Assembly (NCBI GenBank): GCA_014695325.1
Contig: JACJNZ010000062.1
Location: forward strand, 1-64,000
Length of the DNA stretch: 64,000 nucleotides
Source of the DNA: Cyanobacteria bacterium FACHB-502
GTDB taxonomy: Bacteria; Cyanobacteriota; Cyanobacteriia; Elainellales; Elainellaceae
Reading direction: 5' to 3'
Shown: positions 17,669 through 26,703 of the stretch, one piece after another
Position numbering within the stretch: the first letter of the stretch is position 1
Layout of the letters: each line of letters starts with the position of its first letter
Position numbers and translations under genes: made by a program
Notes under the pieces: model-generated
Seen by the model: the letters and a program-made list of their open reading frames with translations, nothing else
Told to the model about the DNA's origin: nothing
The model's database searches: none

Positions 17669-19831
17669 GTGTTTTATGGTGTGGGTTCCCCGATGACAGG
17701 CTCAACTCGATTACCCCATAGGGGAAACAGCGAAGCCTCGCCCCTGTGGATATTTCCTTTGCCCGATGGCTATTCGAGCGGCCTGGAAGGACAAATCCTG
17801 CTGCGGGGTGGGGCAAAAATTAGGCTAGAACAATGTCCCAATCGCTTTACGATTGGCTTAATTCGACCGATCGGCAACTTGGCGCAGTGGGTGAGAAACC
17901 AGGGCTGTGAACTCGATCGTGAACTGCCTGCGATCAAACAAATTGCTCTGCAAGTGGAGTCGGCTCAGCTCGAATTGGTCATGGCACAACTGCGGCGATC
18001 GTCCTTTCAGGGAACTGCAGAGCAATCGACTGAGGTTGCCTTTGTGAGTCACGTCTATTGCTTGCCCCAGCCCGAATCCGCACTATCTGAATCAAGAGAT
18101 CCCGAATTAAAAGAGCCAAACCACTTCCAGGCACAACCCATCTTCTATTTGACCAATGAGTATTTAACCAATGAAATCTATTTAACCAATGAGATCGCTC
18201 TACAATTTCAGCCCCAGGTCACGATCGAGCAAATCGCAGCCATCACCCGTGCCGTAGGGCTGGAGATCGTAAAGCTGATTCCTGGAATTCCGAAGGCGTT
18301 TGTTTATCGGCTGACTCGTGGGGCGATCGTCAATCCGCTCAAGCTGGCAAACCGCCTGATCCACCACCCTGACGTGCTGTTGGCAGAACCGAACGTCGCC
18401 GTTGCCTCATTTCTGGGTGATGTGTCCCTTGGTGATGCGTCTCCTGATGATATGTCTGATGATTCATTCCTGCCCGCGTATCCGTTAGAAACCTCTGCCA
18501 ATGCTCCTGTCAATGCCCCTGTCATCGCGCTGAACAATCGTTCAAACCTGACGTCACCAGGGACAAATGCGATAGCAGGAACTCGATCGATCGGGGTTGC
18601 GATAGTCGATCGGGTAGGGCAAAGCCATTCTTTCACAGGGGGAATCAATCTCAGTCATCCTGCATTTGCCGGAATGGGCAAAATCGTTGCGCCACTGAAT
18701 TTATCCGCATCTCCCTCTTCGGAATTTTCTGTGGCATTCGAGCAAGCAGAAATGAGCAAAACCACAGAATTGTCCTGGGGAACGATTTGTGCTCAGGCTG
18801 CGATCGGAGAAGAAGTACCCTCTCTGGAACCGATGCTTTCCACGGGAAAGACTGGCATTGCGCCGGGCTGTAGCCTGATGCCGATCGCGATCGATCCCTT
18901 TATAGACGACAGCACGATCGAGCAAATTTTTGATTGGGGAATACGGCAGGGCGTAGCAGTGATTTGTGGGGCAATCCTGAATCGCGATCTACTCCTTCCT
19001 TCCCTCCGGCAGCGAGTGGCAGTATATCGGGCTGCAACCCAGGGGCGGAACGGTAAGGGCTGCGTAGTGCTCGTGCAGGCAGGTTCGACATGGGACGCTT
19101 TCCCCGATGTTTTACCCGTGGTGATGCAAGGCAGTTTCCCTAAAGGAGTTGACCCCGCTGAGGACGATCGACTTCAAGCGGTTGCAATGGGAATCGAGGC
19201 AGGGATCGCGGCACGAGTGCTGTCTGTAAACCCGGATCTTGCCGCCGAGGAAGTGCTGCAAATTGTGCAGACAATTCGTGTCCACCGTGAGAACTCTTTT
19301 GATACCAAAAGCAGCGATCTCCTTGGTAGAAATGTCCTTGCTAGAAATGTTGCTGCTGAAGTGAATTTAGCGGTTGATTTGGCGCGGCGTTATGTCTCTC
19401 GATCGGTATCCACACGCCAGATCGATACATCAGATCTACAGTCGCTTGTCTTTGAAAATCGATCGCCCCAAACAATTCCAGACGGAGACGATCGAGGAAT
19501 GATTTGCTCGATTACCGTTCAGCAGGTCGGGATGATTCGCGATGTCGAAGTCAGTCTGACGATCGACCATCTGGCTATGGGGGACGTGAAAATCTGGTTG
19601 ATTCCGCCTGTGGGTGATGCAATTCTCCTGCAAGACCGCACGCTTGGATTATTACCTCAACTCAACCTTCGCAAGGGACTGGAGACCACCCCTCATCTCA
19701 GAAGTTTGCTGGGGCGATCGGCTCAGGGAATCTGGCAGCTCCAGATCTGTGACTCTGTCCCGGGTCACCAGGGCACTTTAAGAGAATGGCAGCTTCGACT
19801 AGGAATTCAGCAGCCGCACCAGATGTCCTAG
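17669..19831 (+). CDS. Degenerate subtilase (probable pseudoprotease) with P domain
   Basis: A 720-residue protein built like a kexin-type subtilase. There is a beta-rich N-terminal prodomain-like part (about 1-270), a subtilase-like core (about 305-590) and a C-terminal proprotein-convertase P domain (about 610-715, with GDVKIWLIPPVGDAILLQD and GIWQLQICDSVPGHQGTLREW). The core keeps the fold signature (GVAIVDRVG, TGIAPGCSLMPIAI, AARVLSVNPDL). However, the His motif HGT reads SWGTICAQA, the oxyanion Asn strand reads GVAVICGAI, and the GTSxAxP serine motif is replaced by AVAMGIEAG. It is therefore probably inactive. GTG 17669 or ATG 17693 could be the start. The end overlaps moaB by 33 bp. Confidence 0.75.
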   Translation: MFYGVGSPMTGSTRLPHRGNSEASPLWIFPLPDGYSSGLEGQILLRGGAKIRLEQCPNRFTIGLIRPIGNLAQWVRNQGCELDRELPAIKQIALQVESAQLELVMAQLRRSSFQGTAEQSTEVAFVSHVYCLPQPESALSESRDPELKEPNHFQAQPIFYLTNEYLTNEIYLTNEIALQFQPQVTIEQIAAITRAVGLEIVKLIPGIPKAFVYRLTRGAIVNPLKLANRLIHHPDVLLAEPNVAVASFLGDVSLGDASPDDMSDDSFLPAYPLETSANAPVNAPVIALNNRSNLTSPGTNAIAGTRSIGVAIVDRVGQSHSFTGGINLSHPAFAGMGKIVAPLNLSASPSSEFSVAFEQAEMSKTTELSWGTICAQAAIGEEVPSLEPMLSTGKTGIAPGCSLMPIAIDPFIDDSTIEQIFDWGIRQGVAVICGAILNRDLLLPSLRQRVAVYRAATQGRNGKGCVVLVQAGSTWDAFPDVLPVVMQGSFPKGVDPAEDDRLQAVAMGIEAGIAARVLSVNPDLAAEEVLQIVQTIRVHRENSFDTKSSDLLGRNVLARNVAAEVNLAVDLARRYVSRSVSTRQIDTSDLQSLVFENRSPQTIPDGDDRGMICSITVQQVGMIRDVEVSLTIDHLAMGDVKIWLIPPVGDAILLQDRTLGLLPQLNLRKGLETTPHLRSLLGRSAQGIWQLQICDSVPGHQGTLREWQLRLGIQQPHQMS

Positions 19832-20302
19832 CTCCGGCAGGATCAGCTTTTCCATCGCCAGTTTCACCGCATTTGTCGAGCCAGGGAGCGAAAAAATGAG
19901 CTGAGAGCCACAAACGCCTGCTACCGCCCGCGATGCCATTGCTCGTGAGCCAATCTCTTGATAGCTGAGAAAGCGAAACAGTTCACCAAAGCCGGGCAAA
20001 ATTTTGTCAAGCTGCTGTTCGATCGCGTCGTAGGTCGTGTCTCTGGGTGCGATCCCTGTGCCGCCGCTAAAAATAATTGCCTGAATTTCCGATCGCTGGC
20101 TCAATCGCTGCAAATGGGTCTGAATCTGATCAGGCTCGTCGGGGATCAGAATGTAATCGGCGATCGAGTGTCCTGCCTGCTGCAAGAGTTCCTGAATGAG
20201 CTGCCCGCTGCGATCGGTTTCAGGCGTGCGCGTATCGCTAACCGTGATAACTGCACAGGTGACGGCAATGGGCTGTTTATCAGGATGGGGCAAATGAGTC
20301 AT
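19799..20302 (-). CDS. moaB: Molybdenum cofactor biosynthesis protein MoaB
   Basis: A 167-residue MoaB/MogA-type protein for adenylylating molybdopterin in molybdenum cofactor assembly. The substrate site is plain: AVITVSDTRTPETDRSG (about residues 17-33), IIFSGGTGIAPRDTTYDAI (about 75-93) and FSLPGSTNAVKLAMEKLI near the C-terminus. The length is normal. The cofactor is needed by MsrP in this window. The last 33 bp overlap the 3' end of the pseudo-subtilase gene on the opposite strand. Confidence 0.95.
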   Translation of the reverse strand: MTHLPHPDKQPIAVTCAVITVSDTRTPETDRSGQLIQELLQQAGHSIADYILIPDEPDQIQTHLQRLSQRSEIQAIIFSGGTGIAPRDTTYDAIEQQLDKILPGFGELFRFLSYQEIGSRAMASRAVAGVCGSQLIFSLPGSTNAVKLAMEKLILPELGHLVRLLNS

Positions 20303-20489
20303 TGCAGCAGAAAAGGTTCAAGGGTTCTTGTATCAAACGGTTCTCGTATTAAACGGTTTTCAGATCAATTTTTCAGACCGATAAAGACGAGGGGCAGATT
20401 CTCGAATTGCTCATGCCCACTCGCCCAAGAGTTTTTGAATTTAGAATGTCTGAATCTAGCGTTTTTGAATCTAAAGTTTTTATGTCTGG

Positions 20490-20825
20490 CTATGACTTGT
20501 CTAGCCCCAAGCCGTGCTCCTCGGCATAGCGATCCATAAAGCGAATAAATCGCTCCCACTCTTCAGCACTTCTGATAATGTAGGTGGCTTCAATCGCGTC
20601 CGGCTGACCGTTGACAAACTTTGCATTCACTTCGCGAGTCGCCAGCTCACCTTCTTCGTCAATCAGATACATTCCGGTGATATCAGCGGTGCTGTCCTGC
20701 GCTAATGCTCTGGGGTTTTGAAAATAGAAGGTTGCCTTGCCGTTACTGCCATCGCGGGATCGGGTCACTCGCACATCAGGAATTACGTCTTCGGTGATTC
20801 CTCTTGAGAATTGAATTTCAGCCAT
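20490..20825 (-). CDS. psb28: Photosystem II assembly protein Psb28
   Basis: A 111-residue extrinsic protein that binds photosystem II assembly intermediates (RC47) on the cytoplasmic thylakoid face and influences chlorophyll supply and PSII repair. The sequence opens [20 protein letters not shown] and continues with [26 protein letters not shown] and a C-terminal [16 protein letters not shown]. The length equals typical cyanobacterial Psb28. It is the clearest phototroph marker in the left half of the window. Monocistronic. Confidence 0.97.
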   Translation of the reverse strand: MAEIQFSRGITEDVIPDVRVTRSRDGSNGKATFYFQNPRALAQDSTADITGMYLIDEEGELATREVNAKFVNGQPDAIEATYIIRSAEEWERFIRFMDRYAEEHGLGLDKS

Positions 20826-20952
20826 GCCAGTTGTTTTTACTTCAATCGATCGTCAATAATTTATCTTCCCATTATTTGGCTCACGGGTAGAGGTTAACTG
20901 CGATTCCCAATTCTGCCGCGACGCTCAAATTAAGACGCTCAAATTAAGACGT

Positions 20953-23217
20953 TCAAACTAAAAGGAATTCGAGTAGCCCTTGGTGGATCGCGATCGCTAC
21001 ATAGGTGCAAAAGCTGCGATTGATTCCGTCTGGGTGATTCAACATTGCTTCCAGCAAGCCTAACTCGACTTTTAGCATCGGTACGGCAAGCGGATAAGGT
21101 AGCTCTGGCAGGGGAACGACTTCGCGATCGGGCAAATCTAGCGAGCCCAAAAGCTTGTGGTGCAGCAGCGAAGCATATGGCTGGCTTTCTGACGGCGCGT
21201 ACTGCGTCTGAACCCCCATTGCGCCCCTCTCAGGAGACACTGCAACCAGACAAATCTGAAGCAGCAGATCGGGCTTTGTTTGCTGTAGCCTTGTCAACCG
21301 TTCTGCAAAATCGATCGAGTGATCCCGGCTCTGAATGAGGTCGGCTGCAACTCCCACCTGTTCGAGGTGTTCTGCCACCTGTACGCCCACCCACAACCCT
21401 GCCTGCACAAGGGGCGATTCTTCCTGCGCGGAGTACAGGTCGGAACTCATCTCAAGGGGGATCTGAATGGGGATCTCAATGTGGATTGCCACTCGTAGCC
21501 CTTCACCTGAAGCCGTTAGACGGGGAACCTGAAGCAAAGAACTTGTTGGAACAGCCAGGTTCTGCATCCAATCTTGGGCTCTGGTAGGCTCTACGATCGC
21601 AGGACTCTCTCTGGCTTCTGCCTCATCTTGTAAAATCAGGGCTTGATAAATCCAGGTAGCTAGCTCTGCTCTAGTAATTGGCAACAGCGGAGCTAACCGA
21701 TCGCGCTGCGGCAAAATCAGCAGCTGATGTGCCACTGCCGTCGCTACTGCCGACACTGCAATGCTGGGAATCTCAGCTCGATCGCGAAAGATCCGCAGCA
21801 GTTCAGCCCGACCGCCACTTAGCCCCCGCCCCCGAACCAATCCCACGATCGCCTGCCATCGGGGAAGTGGCTGTTCTGGAGAAAAGTGCAAATCTGCCTC
21901 ACGTTCGACAAATCCCAGTCGCTCTGCCTGGGCGATCACCCCGTCGGGAAACGGCGAAGCAATCGGCGCGGCTGCCTCCTGCTCGGTAGGCACATCTCGA
22001 ACGCCGCGATTTGGAGAGCGATCGGACTGCTGAAATGCCCGTACCACTACAGCCGCAAACTGGGCACGCGAAACCGGTCGATCGGGCTGAAACGTGCGAT
22101 CGGCAAAACAGCCCATAATTCGCCTGTCGAGAATGGTCAGCACAAAGGGTAGCGACCAGTGATTCACCAGATCGGGCGGAGTCTCTGGCAAATTGATCGC
22201 AGTCGGATCGGAAGTGAGTCTGGATTGCGGCTGAACGATCGCTGTAAAACTTTCTGCGTCCCAGCCTCCCGTTTGCACGGGTTGAAGGGCACGAAATTCA
22301 ATCGCCCCTCGCACAGACAAAGGATGCAATAGGTTTCCCGCTGCAATGACAAGCTGCGCTCCCACGTTGCGAATTGCGAAATCTCCGTTGTCCTGAAAGT
22401 AATTTCCTCCGGGCGACTGTCGATCGCCTAAATCAGGCATCGCCTGACTAAAAATGACCAATCCTTCTCCGGTGTTGGCAGCAATCCGGTTTTCCCGCAG
22501 TACGGGACGACTCGCTCCCGATAGCACCATGCCAACCTGGTTATCGGTGATTTCGGTTTGATAAACGATCGGAGATGCAAAGTCGCTCAGCGTTACACCA
22601 AAACGATTTTGGCAAAACAAACTGCGCTGAATTTCTCCTTTGGCATAGCGCGTGAAGGCAATCCCACTTGCCCGATTTTGCAGAAGCCAGCAGTTGAGAA
22701 TCGTGGGCGTGGCTTCTCCAGTGACAAAAATTCCCTCTCTGCCGCAGCCGCTCAACCGACAGTGGGCGATCGTTGCCGTAGCCGCTTCGATCCAAATTCC
22801 AGTTCCTTTCTCATGGGGATTGGTGATGGTCACTCCCCGCACCTGTGCCTGCTCCGCGATTACCAGAGCCACATTTTGCCTGCCAAAGATTGAGCTTTCC
22901 CAGTCGCCACCCCCAACGATCGTCGTCCTCTCGCCCCGCGTTGGCACATCCCCCACCACCACCACCCCAACCGGAATCTGCAGCGGAAACTGTTCACCCT
23001 GTACGGTGTCATAGCGACCGGGCTGAAGGTAGATGATTGTGCCCGAAGTCGCCTGGCTGAGCGCGTGAGATAAGGTCTTGAACGGCTGAGACTGTGTGCC
23101 GATCGCCGCTGAGGGCGAATTGCTGTCTCTCGACGCATCTGATCCGGCAATGGGGTCAACAAATAACTCTGAGACAAATAGCTCTAATAAGTGTTCAGAA
23201 GGCTGCGGATCTTCCAT
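20953..23217 (-). CDS. Beta-helix (DUF1565) protein with SLH domains and degenerate amidase-like tail
   Basis: A 754-residue multidomain protein. Residues about 15-310 are a right-handed parallel beta-helix of the DUF1565/NosD kind (FKTLSHALSQATSGTIIYLQ, GIWIEAATATIAHCRLSGCG, GIAFTRYAKGEIQRSLFCQN). Residues about 365-530 carry S-layer homology repeats (FQPDRPVSRAQFAAVVVRAF, PITRAELATWIYQAL). Residues about 570-754 follow the amidase_3 pattern (VAEHLEQVGVAADLIQSRD, PDLLLQICLVA, LKVELGLLEA, AIAIHQGLLEFL). The zinc histidines of that family are not seen: ISIH reads LQIC and no DxGHGG is present. No signal peptide is visible although SLH domains normally bind peptidoglycan. Function unknown. Confidence 0.75.
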   Translation of the reverse strand: MEDPQPSEHLLELFVSELFVDPIAGSDASRDSNSPSAAIGTQSQPFKTLSHALSQATSGTIIYLQPGRYDTVQGEQFPLQIPVGVVVVGDVPTRGERTTIVGGGDWESSIFGRQNVALVIAEQAQVRGVTITNPHEKGTGIWIEAATATIAHCRLSGCGREGIFVTGEATPTILNCWLLQNRASGIAFTRYAKGEIQRSLFCQNRFGVTLSDFASPIVYQTEITDNQVGMVLSGASRPVLRENRIAANTGEGLVIFSQAMPDLGDRQSPGGNYFQDNGDFAIRNVGAQLVIAAGNLLHPLSVRGAIEFRALQPVQTGGWDAESFTAIVQPQSRLTSDPTAINLPETPPDLVNHWSLPFVLTILDRRIMGCFADRTFQPDRPVSRAQFAAVVVRAFQQSDRSPNRGVRDVPTEQEAAAPIASPFPDGVIAQAERLGFVEREADLHFSPEQPLPRWQAIVGLVRGRGLSGGRAELLRIFRDRAEIPSIAVSAVATAVAHQLLILPQRDRLAPLLPITRAELATWIYQALILQDEAEARESPAIVEPTRAQDWMQNLAVPTSSLLQVPRLTASGEGLRVAIHIEIPIQIPLEMSSDLYSAQEESPLVQAGLWVGVQVAEHLEQVGVAADLIQSRDHSIDFAERLTRLQQTKPDLLLQICLVAVSPERGAMGVQTQYAPSESQPYASLLHHKLLGSLDLPDREVVPLPELPYPLAVPMLKVELGLLEAMLNHPDGINRSFCTYVAIAIHQGLLEFLLV

Positions 23218-23252
23218 GAATCAAATCAGGCAGGTGAATAAAGCAAAACCCA

Positions 23253-23294
23253 AAAAGCAAAACTTAAAAAGTAAAACTTAAAAAGTAAAACTCA
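23253..23294. repeat. Three tandem 14-bp A-rich repeats
   Basis: AAAAGCAAAACTTA, AAAAGTAAAACTTA and AAAAGTAAAACTCA follow each other without gaps, 36 bp upstream of the beta-helix gene start. Slippage-generated or a protein-binding array. Confidence 0.75.
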
Positions 23295-23396
23295 GAGAAG
23301 CTTAACGCCTTATTGAAATTAAAGGTCTCTCTCGCGGTTGATTTCCGATCGATACTGTTTGAGACCGCAAATCTATCGGTATGATTGGTCATAGCT

Positions 23397-23520
23397 GTCT
23401 GGCCATCAAGTTGTCCGAGCATTAATTATCTGGGCATCAGGTTGTCTGGACATTCATAGTCTGGATATCAGGTTGTCTGGGTATTAATTACCTGGGCATT
23501 AATTATCTAGACATCAAGTT
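23397..23520. repeat. Degenerate tandem repeat, about eight units of 15-16 bp
   Basis: Consecutive units such as GTCTGGCCATCAAGTT, TCTGGGCATCAGGTT, GTCTGGATATCAGGTT, GTCTGGGTATTAATTA and CCTGGGCATTAATTA follow the consensus kTCTGGrCATyAnkTT. 124 bp in total, ending 34 bp before the gene at 23555. They could be a repeated regulator site or a slippage-prone minisatellite. Confidence 0.8.
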
Positions 23521-23554
23521 TAGGCATGACATTTGTGCGATCGAGCCAGTAGAC

Positions 23555-23926
23555 ATGGTAATAACAGTTCTGGTCTTCAATGTTTTGATTGCTTCGCTAG
23601 GGTTTTATGTTGCCTGGCGGCTCTGGCAACTCCGCCGAACCCTTGCCAAGGCAGCCGATGCTCTCATTGCTGCCGAACACAGTACACATAAGGTTCTGCA
23701 CGGTGCGCCCAGGAATATCTCCAAGGGACAGAGCGGTGTAGCGCAGGCGCGTCAGCAGTATCGCAAAGCCGCAATTCAGCTTGAGAAAGCGCAGAAACTG
23801 CTTGCCCTGCTTGGCTTAGGACAAATCGTTTGGAACCAGTATCGATCGATCATTCCTGCCCAACGCAATCAGCGACTGACTCTTTTTGCCCGTATGATTC
23901 GGTCTAGCGTTCGAGGGGCATCATGA
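23555..23926 (+). CDS. Membrane-anchored hypothetical protein
   Basis: A 123-residue protein with one N-terminal membrane segment (ITVLVFNVLIASLGFYVAWRLW, about residues 3-24) followed by a basic, helical cytoplasmic part (RRTLAKAADALIAAEHSTH, QARQQYRKAAIQLEKAQKLL). It is probably a cyanobacterial family of unknown role. It is the first of three co-directional genes with YtxH and DUF948 proteins, which share the layout of one N-terminal membrane segment plus an amphipathic helix. This suggests a membrane-associated stress or scaffolding unit; that is inference from context. Confidence 0.7.
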   Translation: MVITVLVFNVLIASLGFYVAWRLWQLRRTLAKAADALIAAEHSTHKVLHGAPRNISKGQSGVAQARQQYRKAAIQLEKAQKLLALLGLGQIVWNQYRSIIPAQRNQRLTLFARMIRSSVRGAS

Positions 23927-24022
23927 CAACAGCGCGAACCGTCTGGAAATTGTCTAATCTTGAGATAGAGCGATTCTGAACCGGAGATTCGATTCAGTCG
24001 ATCGATGCAGTAGAAAGGTGAA

Positions 24023-24388
24023 ATGACCATGACAGAAAACCGTGGCGGAGGATCTGGGGTATTTGTAGGGGGATTGCTGGTTGGAGCAGTCGTTGGGGTC
24101 GTGAGTGGGCTACTGGTGGCTCCACGATCGGGTCGAGAAACCCGGCAGTTTTTGAAAAAATCGGCAGATGCCCTGCCGGAACTGGCAGAAGATCTCTCAA
24201 CTAGCGTCCAAATTCAAGCCGATCGCCTATCAGAAACGGCATTACGCAAATGGGATAAAACGCTGACTCGTTTACAGGAGGCGATTTCCGCCGGACTTGA
24301 AGCCAGCCAGCGCGAACGGCAACTTTTGGAGCAGCAGGAAACGCGAGCGGTCGTCGAAGCCCGTCCTTCTGTTCGTGATTCGGCATAA
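24023..24388 (+). CDS. YtxH domain-containing protein
   Basis: A 121-residue YtxH-family (general-stress, formerly gas-vesicle-like) protein. The glycine/valine-rich membrane segment GVFVGGLLVGAVVGVVSGLLVAP (about residues 12-34) is followed by the family hallmark RSGRETRQFL and a long amphipathic helix. ATG 24023 follows AGAAAGGTGA; ATG 24029 is equally possible. It lies between the hypothetical membrane protein and the DUF948 protein on the same strand. YtxH and DUF948 genes are commonly neighbours in cyanobacteria and Firmicutes, supporting a shared membrane-associated stress role. Confidence 0.85.
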   Translation: MTMTENRGGGSGVFVGGLLVGAVVGVVSGLLVAPRSGRETRQFLKKSADALPELAEDLSTSVQIQADRLSETALRKWDKTLTRLQEAISAGLEASQRERQLLEQQETRAVVEARPSVRDSA

Positions 24389-24460
24389 AGGTACAGGCTG
24401 AGTGAAGTGAATTCTTGATAGTAAAGCCTTATAGAAGTATTGGTGAGATAGGGAAACAGT

Positions 24461-25240
24461 GTGGTAGACCCTTTGTTTTGGCTAGGACTCTCGATTTTGC
24501 TAGTTGCGGTTAGCATTACCGCCGTGCTGATGGCTGCGCTGCCTGCTTTTCAGGAGCTATCGCGGGCAGCTCGTAGTGCTGAGAAGCTATTCGACACCCT
24601 CAACCGAGAACTGCCGCCCACCCTGGAAGCAATCCGCCTTACAAGCCTGGAAATTACCGAACTCACTGACGATATGACTGAGGGAGTGCAAAACGTGGGT
24701 CGGATGACTCAGCAAGTGGATCAGGGTGTGGGCGGGGTAAAGCAGCAGGCAAAGCAGGCGCAGATCACGACACGCAGCGTCGTCGCTGGCTTCAAAGCAG
24801 CCCTAGGAGCCTTCACCCGTCCTTCGGGTCGGCGGGCAGCTCCAGTACCAACCCGTCCCCGTTTGCCTGCCTCACAAGCTGAGGAATTTGAAGAAATAGA
24901 AGAGATTGAGAGAGTGGAGGGAATTGAGGGAGTCGAGGAAGTCGAGGTTTTTGAGCAGTTTGAAGTTGAAGTTGCCCCGATCGCGGATCATCAACAGTCC
25001 GCTCGTGCAGCCAGCCGTCGGGTTGAGGAACCATCACCAATCAATGCCGGTGAAATCGGTGCAAATCAAGCCGCGATCGCTTCAATGGAAGCAGATACCC
25101 CCAATCTACCGCCGCAAAATGGCAATTTCTACGCCCCCCAGCTGCGCTCGCCTGGTTCTTCCTCGCTTAACCTGCCGCCTTCTACCTCGCCCCAAATGCC
25201 TCCTCATCAAATCGAGGCGTATCGGGAACGTCAGGGCTAG
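24461..25240 (+). CDS. DUF948 domain-containing protein
   Basis: A 259-residue protein starting with GTG. Residues 5-27 form a membrane anchor (LFWLGLSILLVAVSITAVLM). Residues about 30-115 carry the DUF948 helical region (SAEKLFDTLNRELPPTLEAI, LTDDMTEGVQNVGRMTQQVD). The second half is low complexity: an acidic stretch of Glu/Val/Ile (about 141-170, EEFEEIEEIERVEGIEGVEE) and a Pro/Ser-rich tail. The acidic repeat is coded by GAAGAAATTGAG-like units that could expand or shrink. It is third in the cluster with the YtxH gene; molecular role unknown. Confidence 0.8.
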   Translation: MVDPLFWLGLSILLVAVSITAVLMAALPAFQELSRAARSAEKLFDTLNRELPPTLEAIRLTSLEITELTDDMTEGVQNVGRMTQQVDQGVGGVKQQAKQAQITTRSVVAGFKAALGAFTRPSGRRAAPVPTRPRLPASQAEEFEEIEEIERVEGIEGVEEVEVFEQFEVEVAPIADHQQSARAASRRVEEPSPINAGEIGANQAAIASMEADTPNLPPQNGNFYAPQLRSPGSSSLNLPPSTSPQMPPHQIEAYRERQG

Positions 25241-25290
25241 TGCTTGAGCAGGTGGGTTGATTGTTAAGTTTGAGCGTTAATCATTCATTA

Positions 25291-26703
25291 TCAGGATTCA
25301 TCATCCAAGAGGCCCATCACCGATCGATAGTGTGCCTCAACCTGCTGCACCATTGCAGACTGGCGATTTGTCTGCCACTGACTGCGATCGAAAATCTCCT
25401 GCCGCAGCAGATCAACGTCGATTGTCTGAACTTTTCCTTTTGCCACCACAGTCTGACCGTTGACCCACACCTGAGCCACTGCACTTGCAGGTCTGCCCAT
25501 CACCAGTAAACCGATCGGATCAGTGCGCGGCAGCAGTGATAAGTTGGTCAGGTCATACAGCACCAGATCTGCTTTTTTGCCCACGGTTAGCGAACCCGTC
25601 TGCTCAGCCAGATTTAACCCCGTCGCTCCGCCCAACGATGCCATCTCGATCGCCTCACGCGGACTGATCCAGTGGCGATAATCGGTATCTGTCACATTGT
25701 GCAGCAGCGTGCCTATCTTAATCGCCTCCAGCAAATCCTGCCCGTCGTTGCTAGCCGAGCCATCACAGCCAAAAGTGACATTCACGCCCGCCTGTCGATA
25801 TTTTAAAATGGGGGCAACGCCGCTGCCCAGGCGCAAATTGCTCAGGGGATTGTGTACAACGGTCGATCGCGTTTCTGACAGGATTTCAATGTCGGCATCA
25901 TCGAGCCAGACACAGTGTGCCAGCGAAGTGTGAGGCGTGAGAAATCCCAGATGCTTTAAGTGCTGAACTGCGCTATATCCATATTTCTCCTGGGCAAGCA
26001 ATTGCTGTGCTCTGGTTTCGAGCAGGTGAGTATGGCAGCAAAGCTGATACCGATCGCTCAACGTCACACAGCCCTCAAACAGCGCGTCTGAGCAGAGCTG
26101 CATTCCCGTTGGAGCCAGCATGAGATGAATTCCGGCTTCTGGTCGGTGAAAGCGATCGATCGCCCGCTCCATTAGCGATAGCGTCTCTTGGGTTGTTCGA
26201 GCATAGGGCTGATGCTCAAGCAATTTCCCCCCCGAAGGAATGCTCTCGGTCAGCGAAGCATCCTGAATCAGCGGACCAATGAACGCCCGAATGCCAATTT
26301 CTTCATAGGCACGGGCGGCAGCAGCGATCGTCTCTTCCTCCTGTCCGGGGATCAGCACCAGATGATCAACTACGCAGGTTCCGCCCGACAGCAGTGTCTC
26401 GGCTGCCGTTGCCAGCGCACTGAGATAAATTTGCTCTGGACTGAACAGCGTAAAGTCGTAGAGTTCTGCCAGCCACAGTTCGAGCGGATAAGGCGGAATC
26501 ATGCCGCGCTGCCAAAATTCTGAAGAGTGAGTATGAGCATTGAAAAATCCCGGCAGGAGCAGCTTGTTTTGTCCATCAATTACTGTTCCGACAGGCTCTA
26601 GATGGGGCGCAATAGCAGCAATGCGATCGGCTTCAATGCGGACATCAACGGTTGCATAGCCTGATGCGAGCGGGATCAATGCGTTTTGAATCGTGAAACT
26701 CAC
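25291..26703 (-). CDS. Amidohydrolase family deaminase (TrzA/MtaD-like)
   Basis: A 470-residue metal-dependent hydrolase of the amidohydrolase superfamily. Metal and catalytic motifs are complete: LLPGFFNAHTHSSE (about residues 49-62), CCHTHLLETRAQ (about 217-228), SLAHCVWLDDADIEIL, and VTFGCDGSASNDGQDLLEAI (about 310-329) with the metal-binding Asp. The C-terminal small domain shows GSLTVGKKADLVLYDL. The closest recognisable group is the TrzA/AtzB/MtaD type (methylthioadenosine, S-adenosylhomocysteine or guanine deaminases), but the substrate is uncertain. A gene for methionine salvage, mtnA, is present elsewhere in the window, but there is no operon link. Confidence 0.88.
   Translation of the reverse strand: MSFTIQNALIPLASGYATVDVRIEADRIAAIAPHLEPVGTVIDGQNKLLLPGFFNAHTHSSEFWQRGMIPPYPLELWLAELYDFTLFSPEQIYLSALATAAETLLSGGTCVVDHLVLIPGQEEETIAAAARAYEEIGIRAFIGPLIQDASLTESIPSGGKLLEHQPYARTTQETLSLMERAIDRFHRPEAGIHLMLAPTGMQLCSDALFEGCVTLSDRYQLCCHTHLLETRAQQLLAQEKYGYSAVQHLKHLGFLTPHTSLAHCVWLDDADIEILSETRSTVVHNPLSNLRLGSGVAPILKYRQAGVNVTFGCDGSASNDGQDLLEAIKIGTLLHNVTDTDYRHWISPREAIEMASLGGATGLNLAEQTGSLTVGKKADLVLYDLTNLSLLPRTDPIGLLVMGRPASAVAQVWVNGQTVVAKGKVQTIDVDLLRQEIFDRSQWQTNRQSAMVQQVEAHYRSVMGLLDDES

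Noticed and set aside
21045-23177. Several overlapping frames antisense to the beta-helix gene
   Set aside because: They are shadows of a well-supported 754-residue gene on the minus strand, as shown by its domain patterns.
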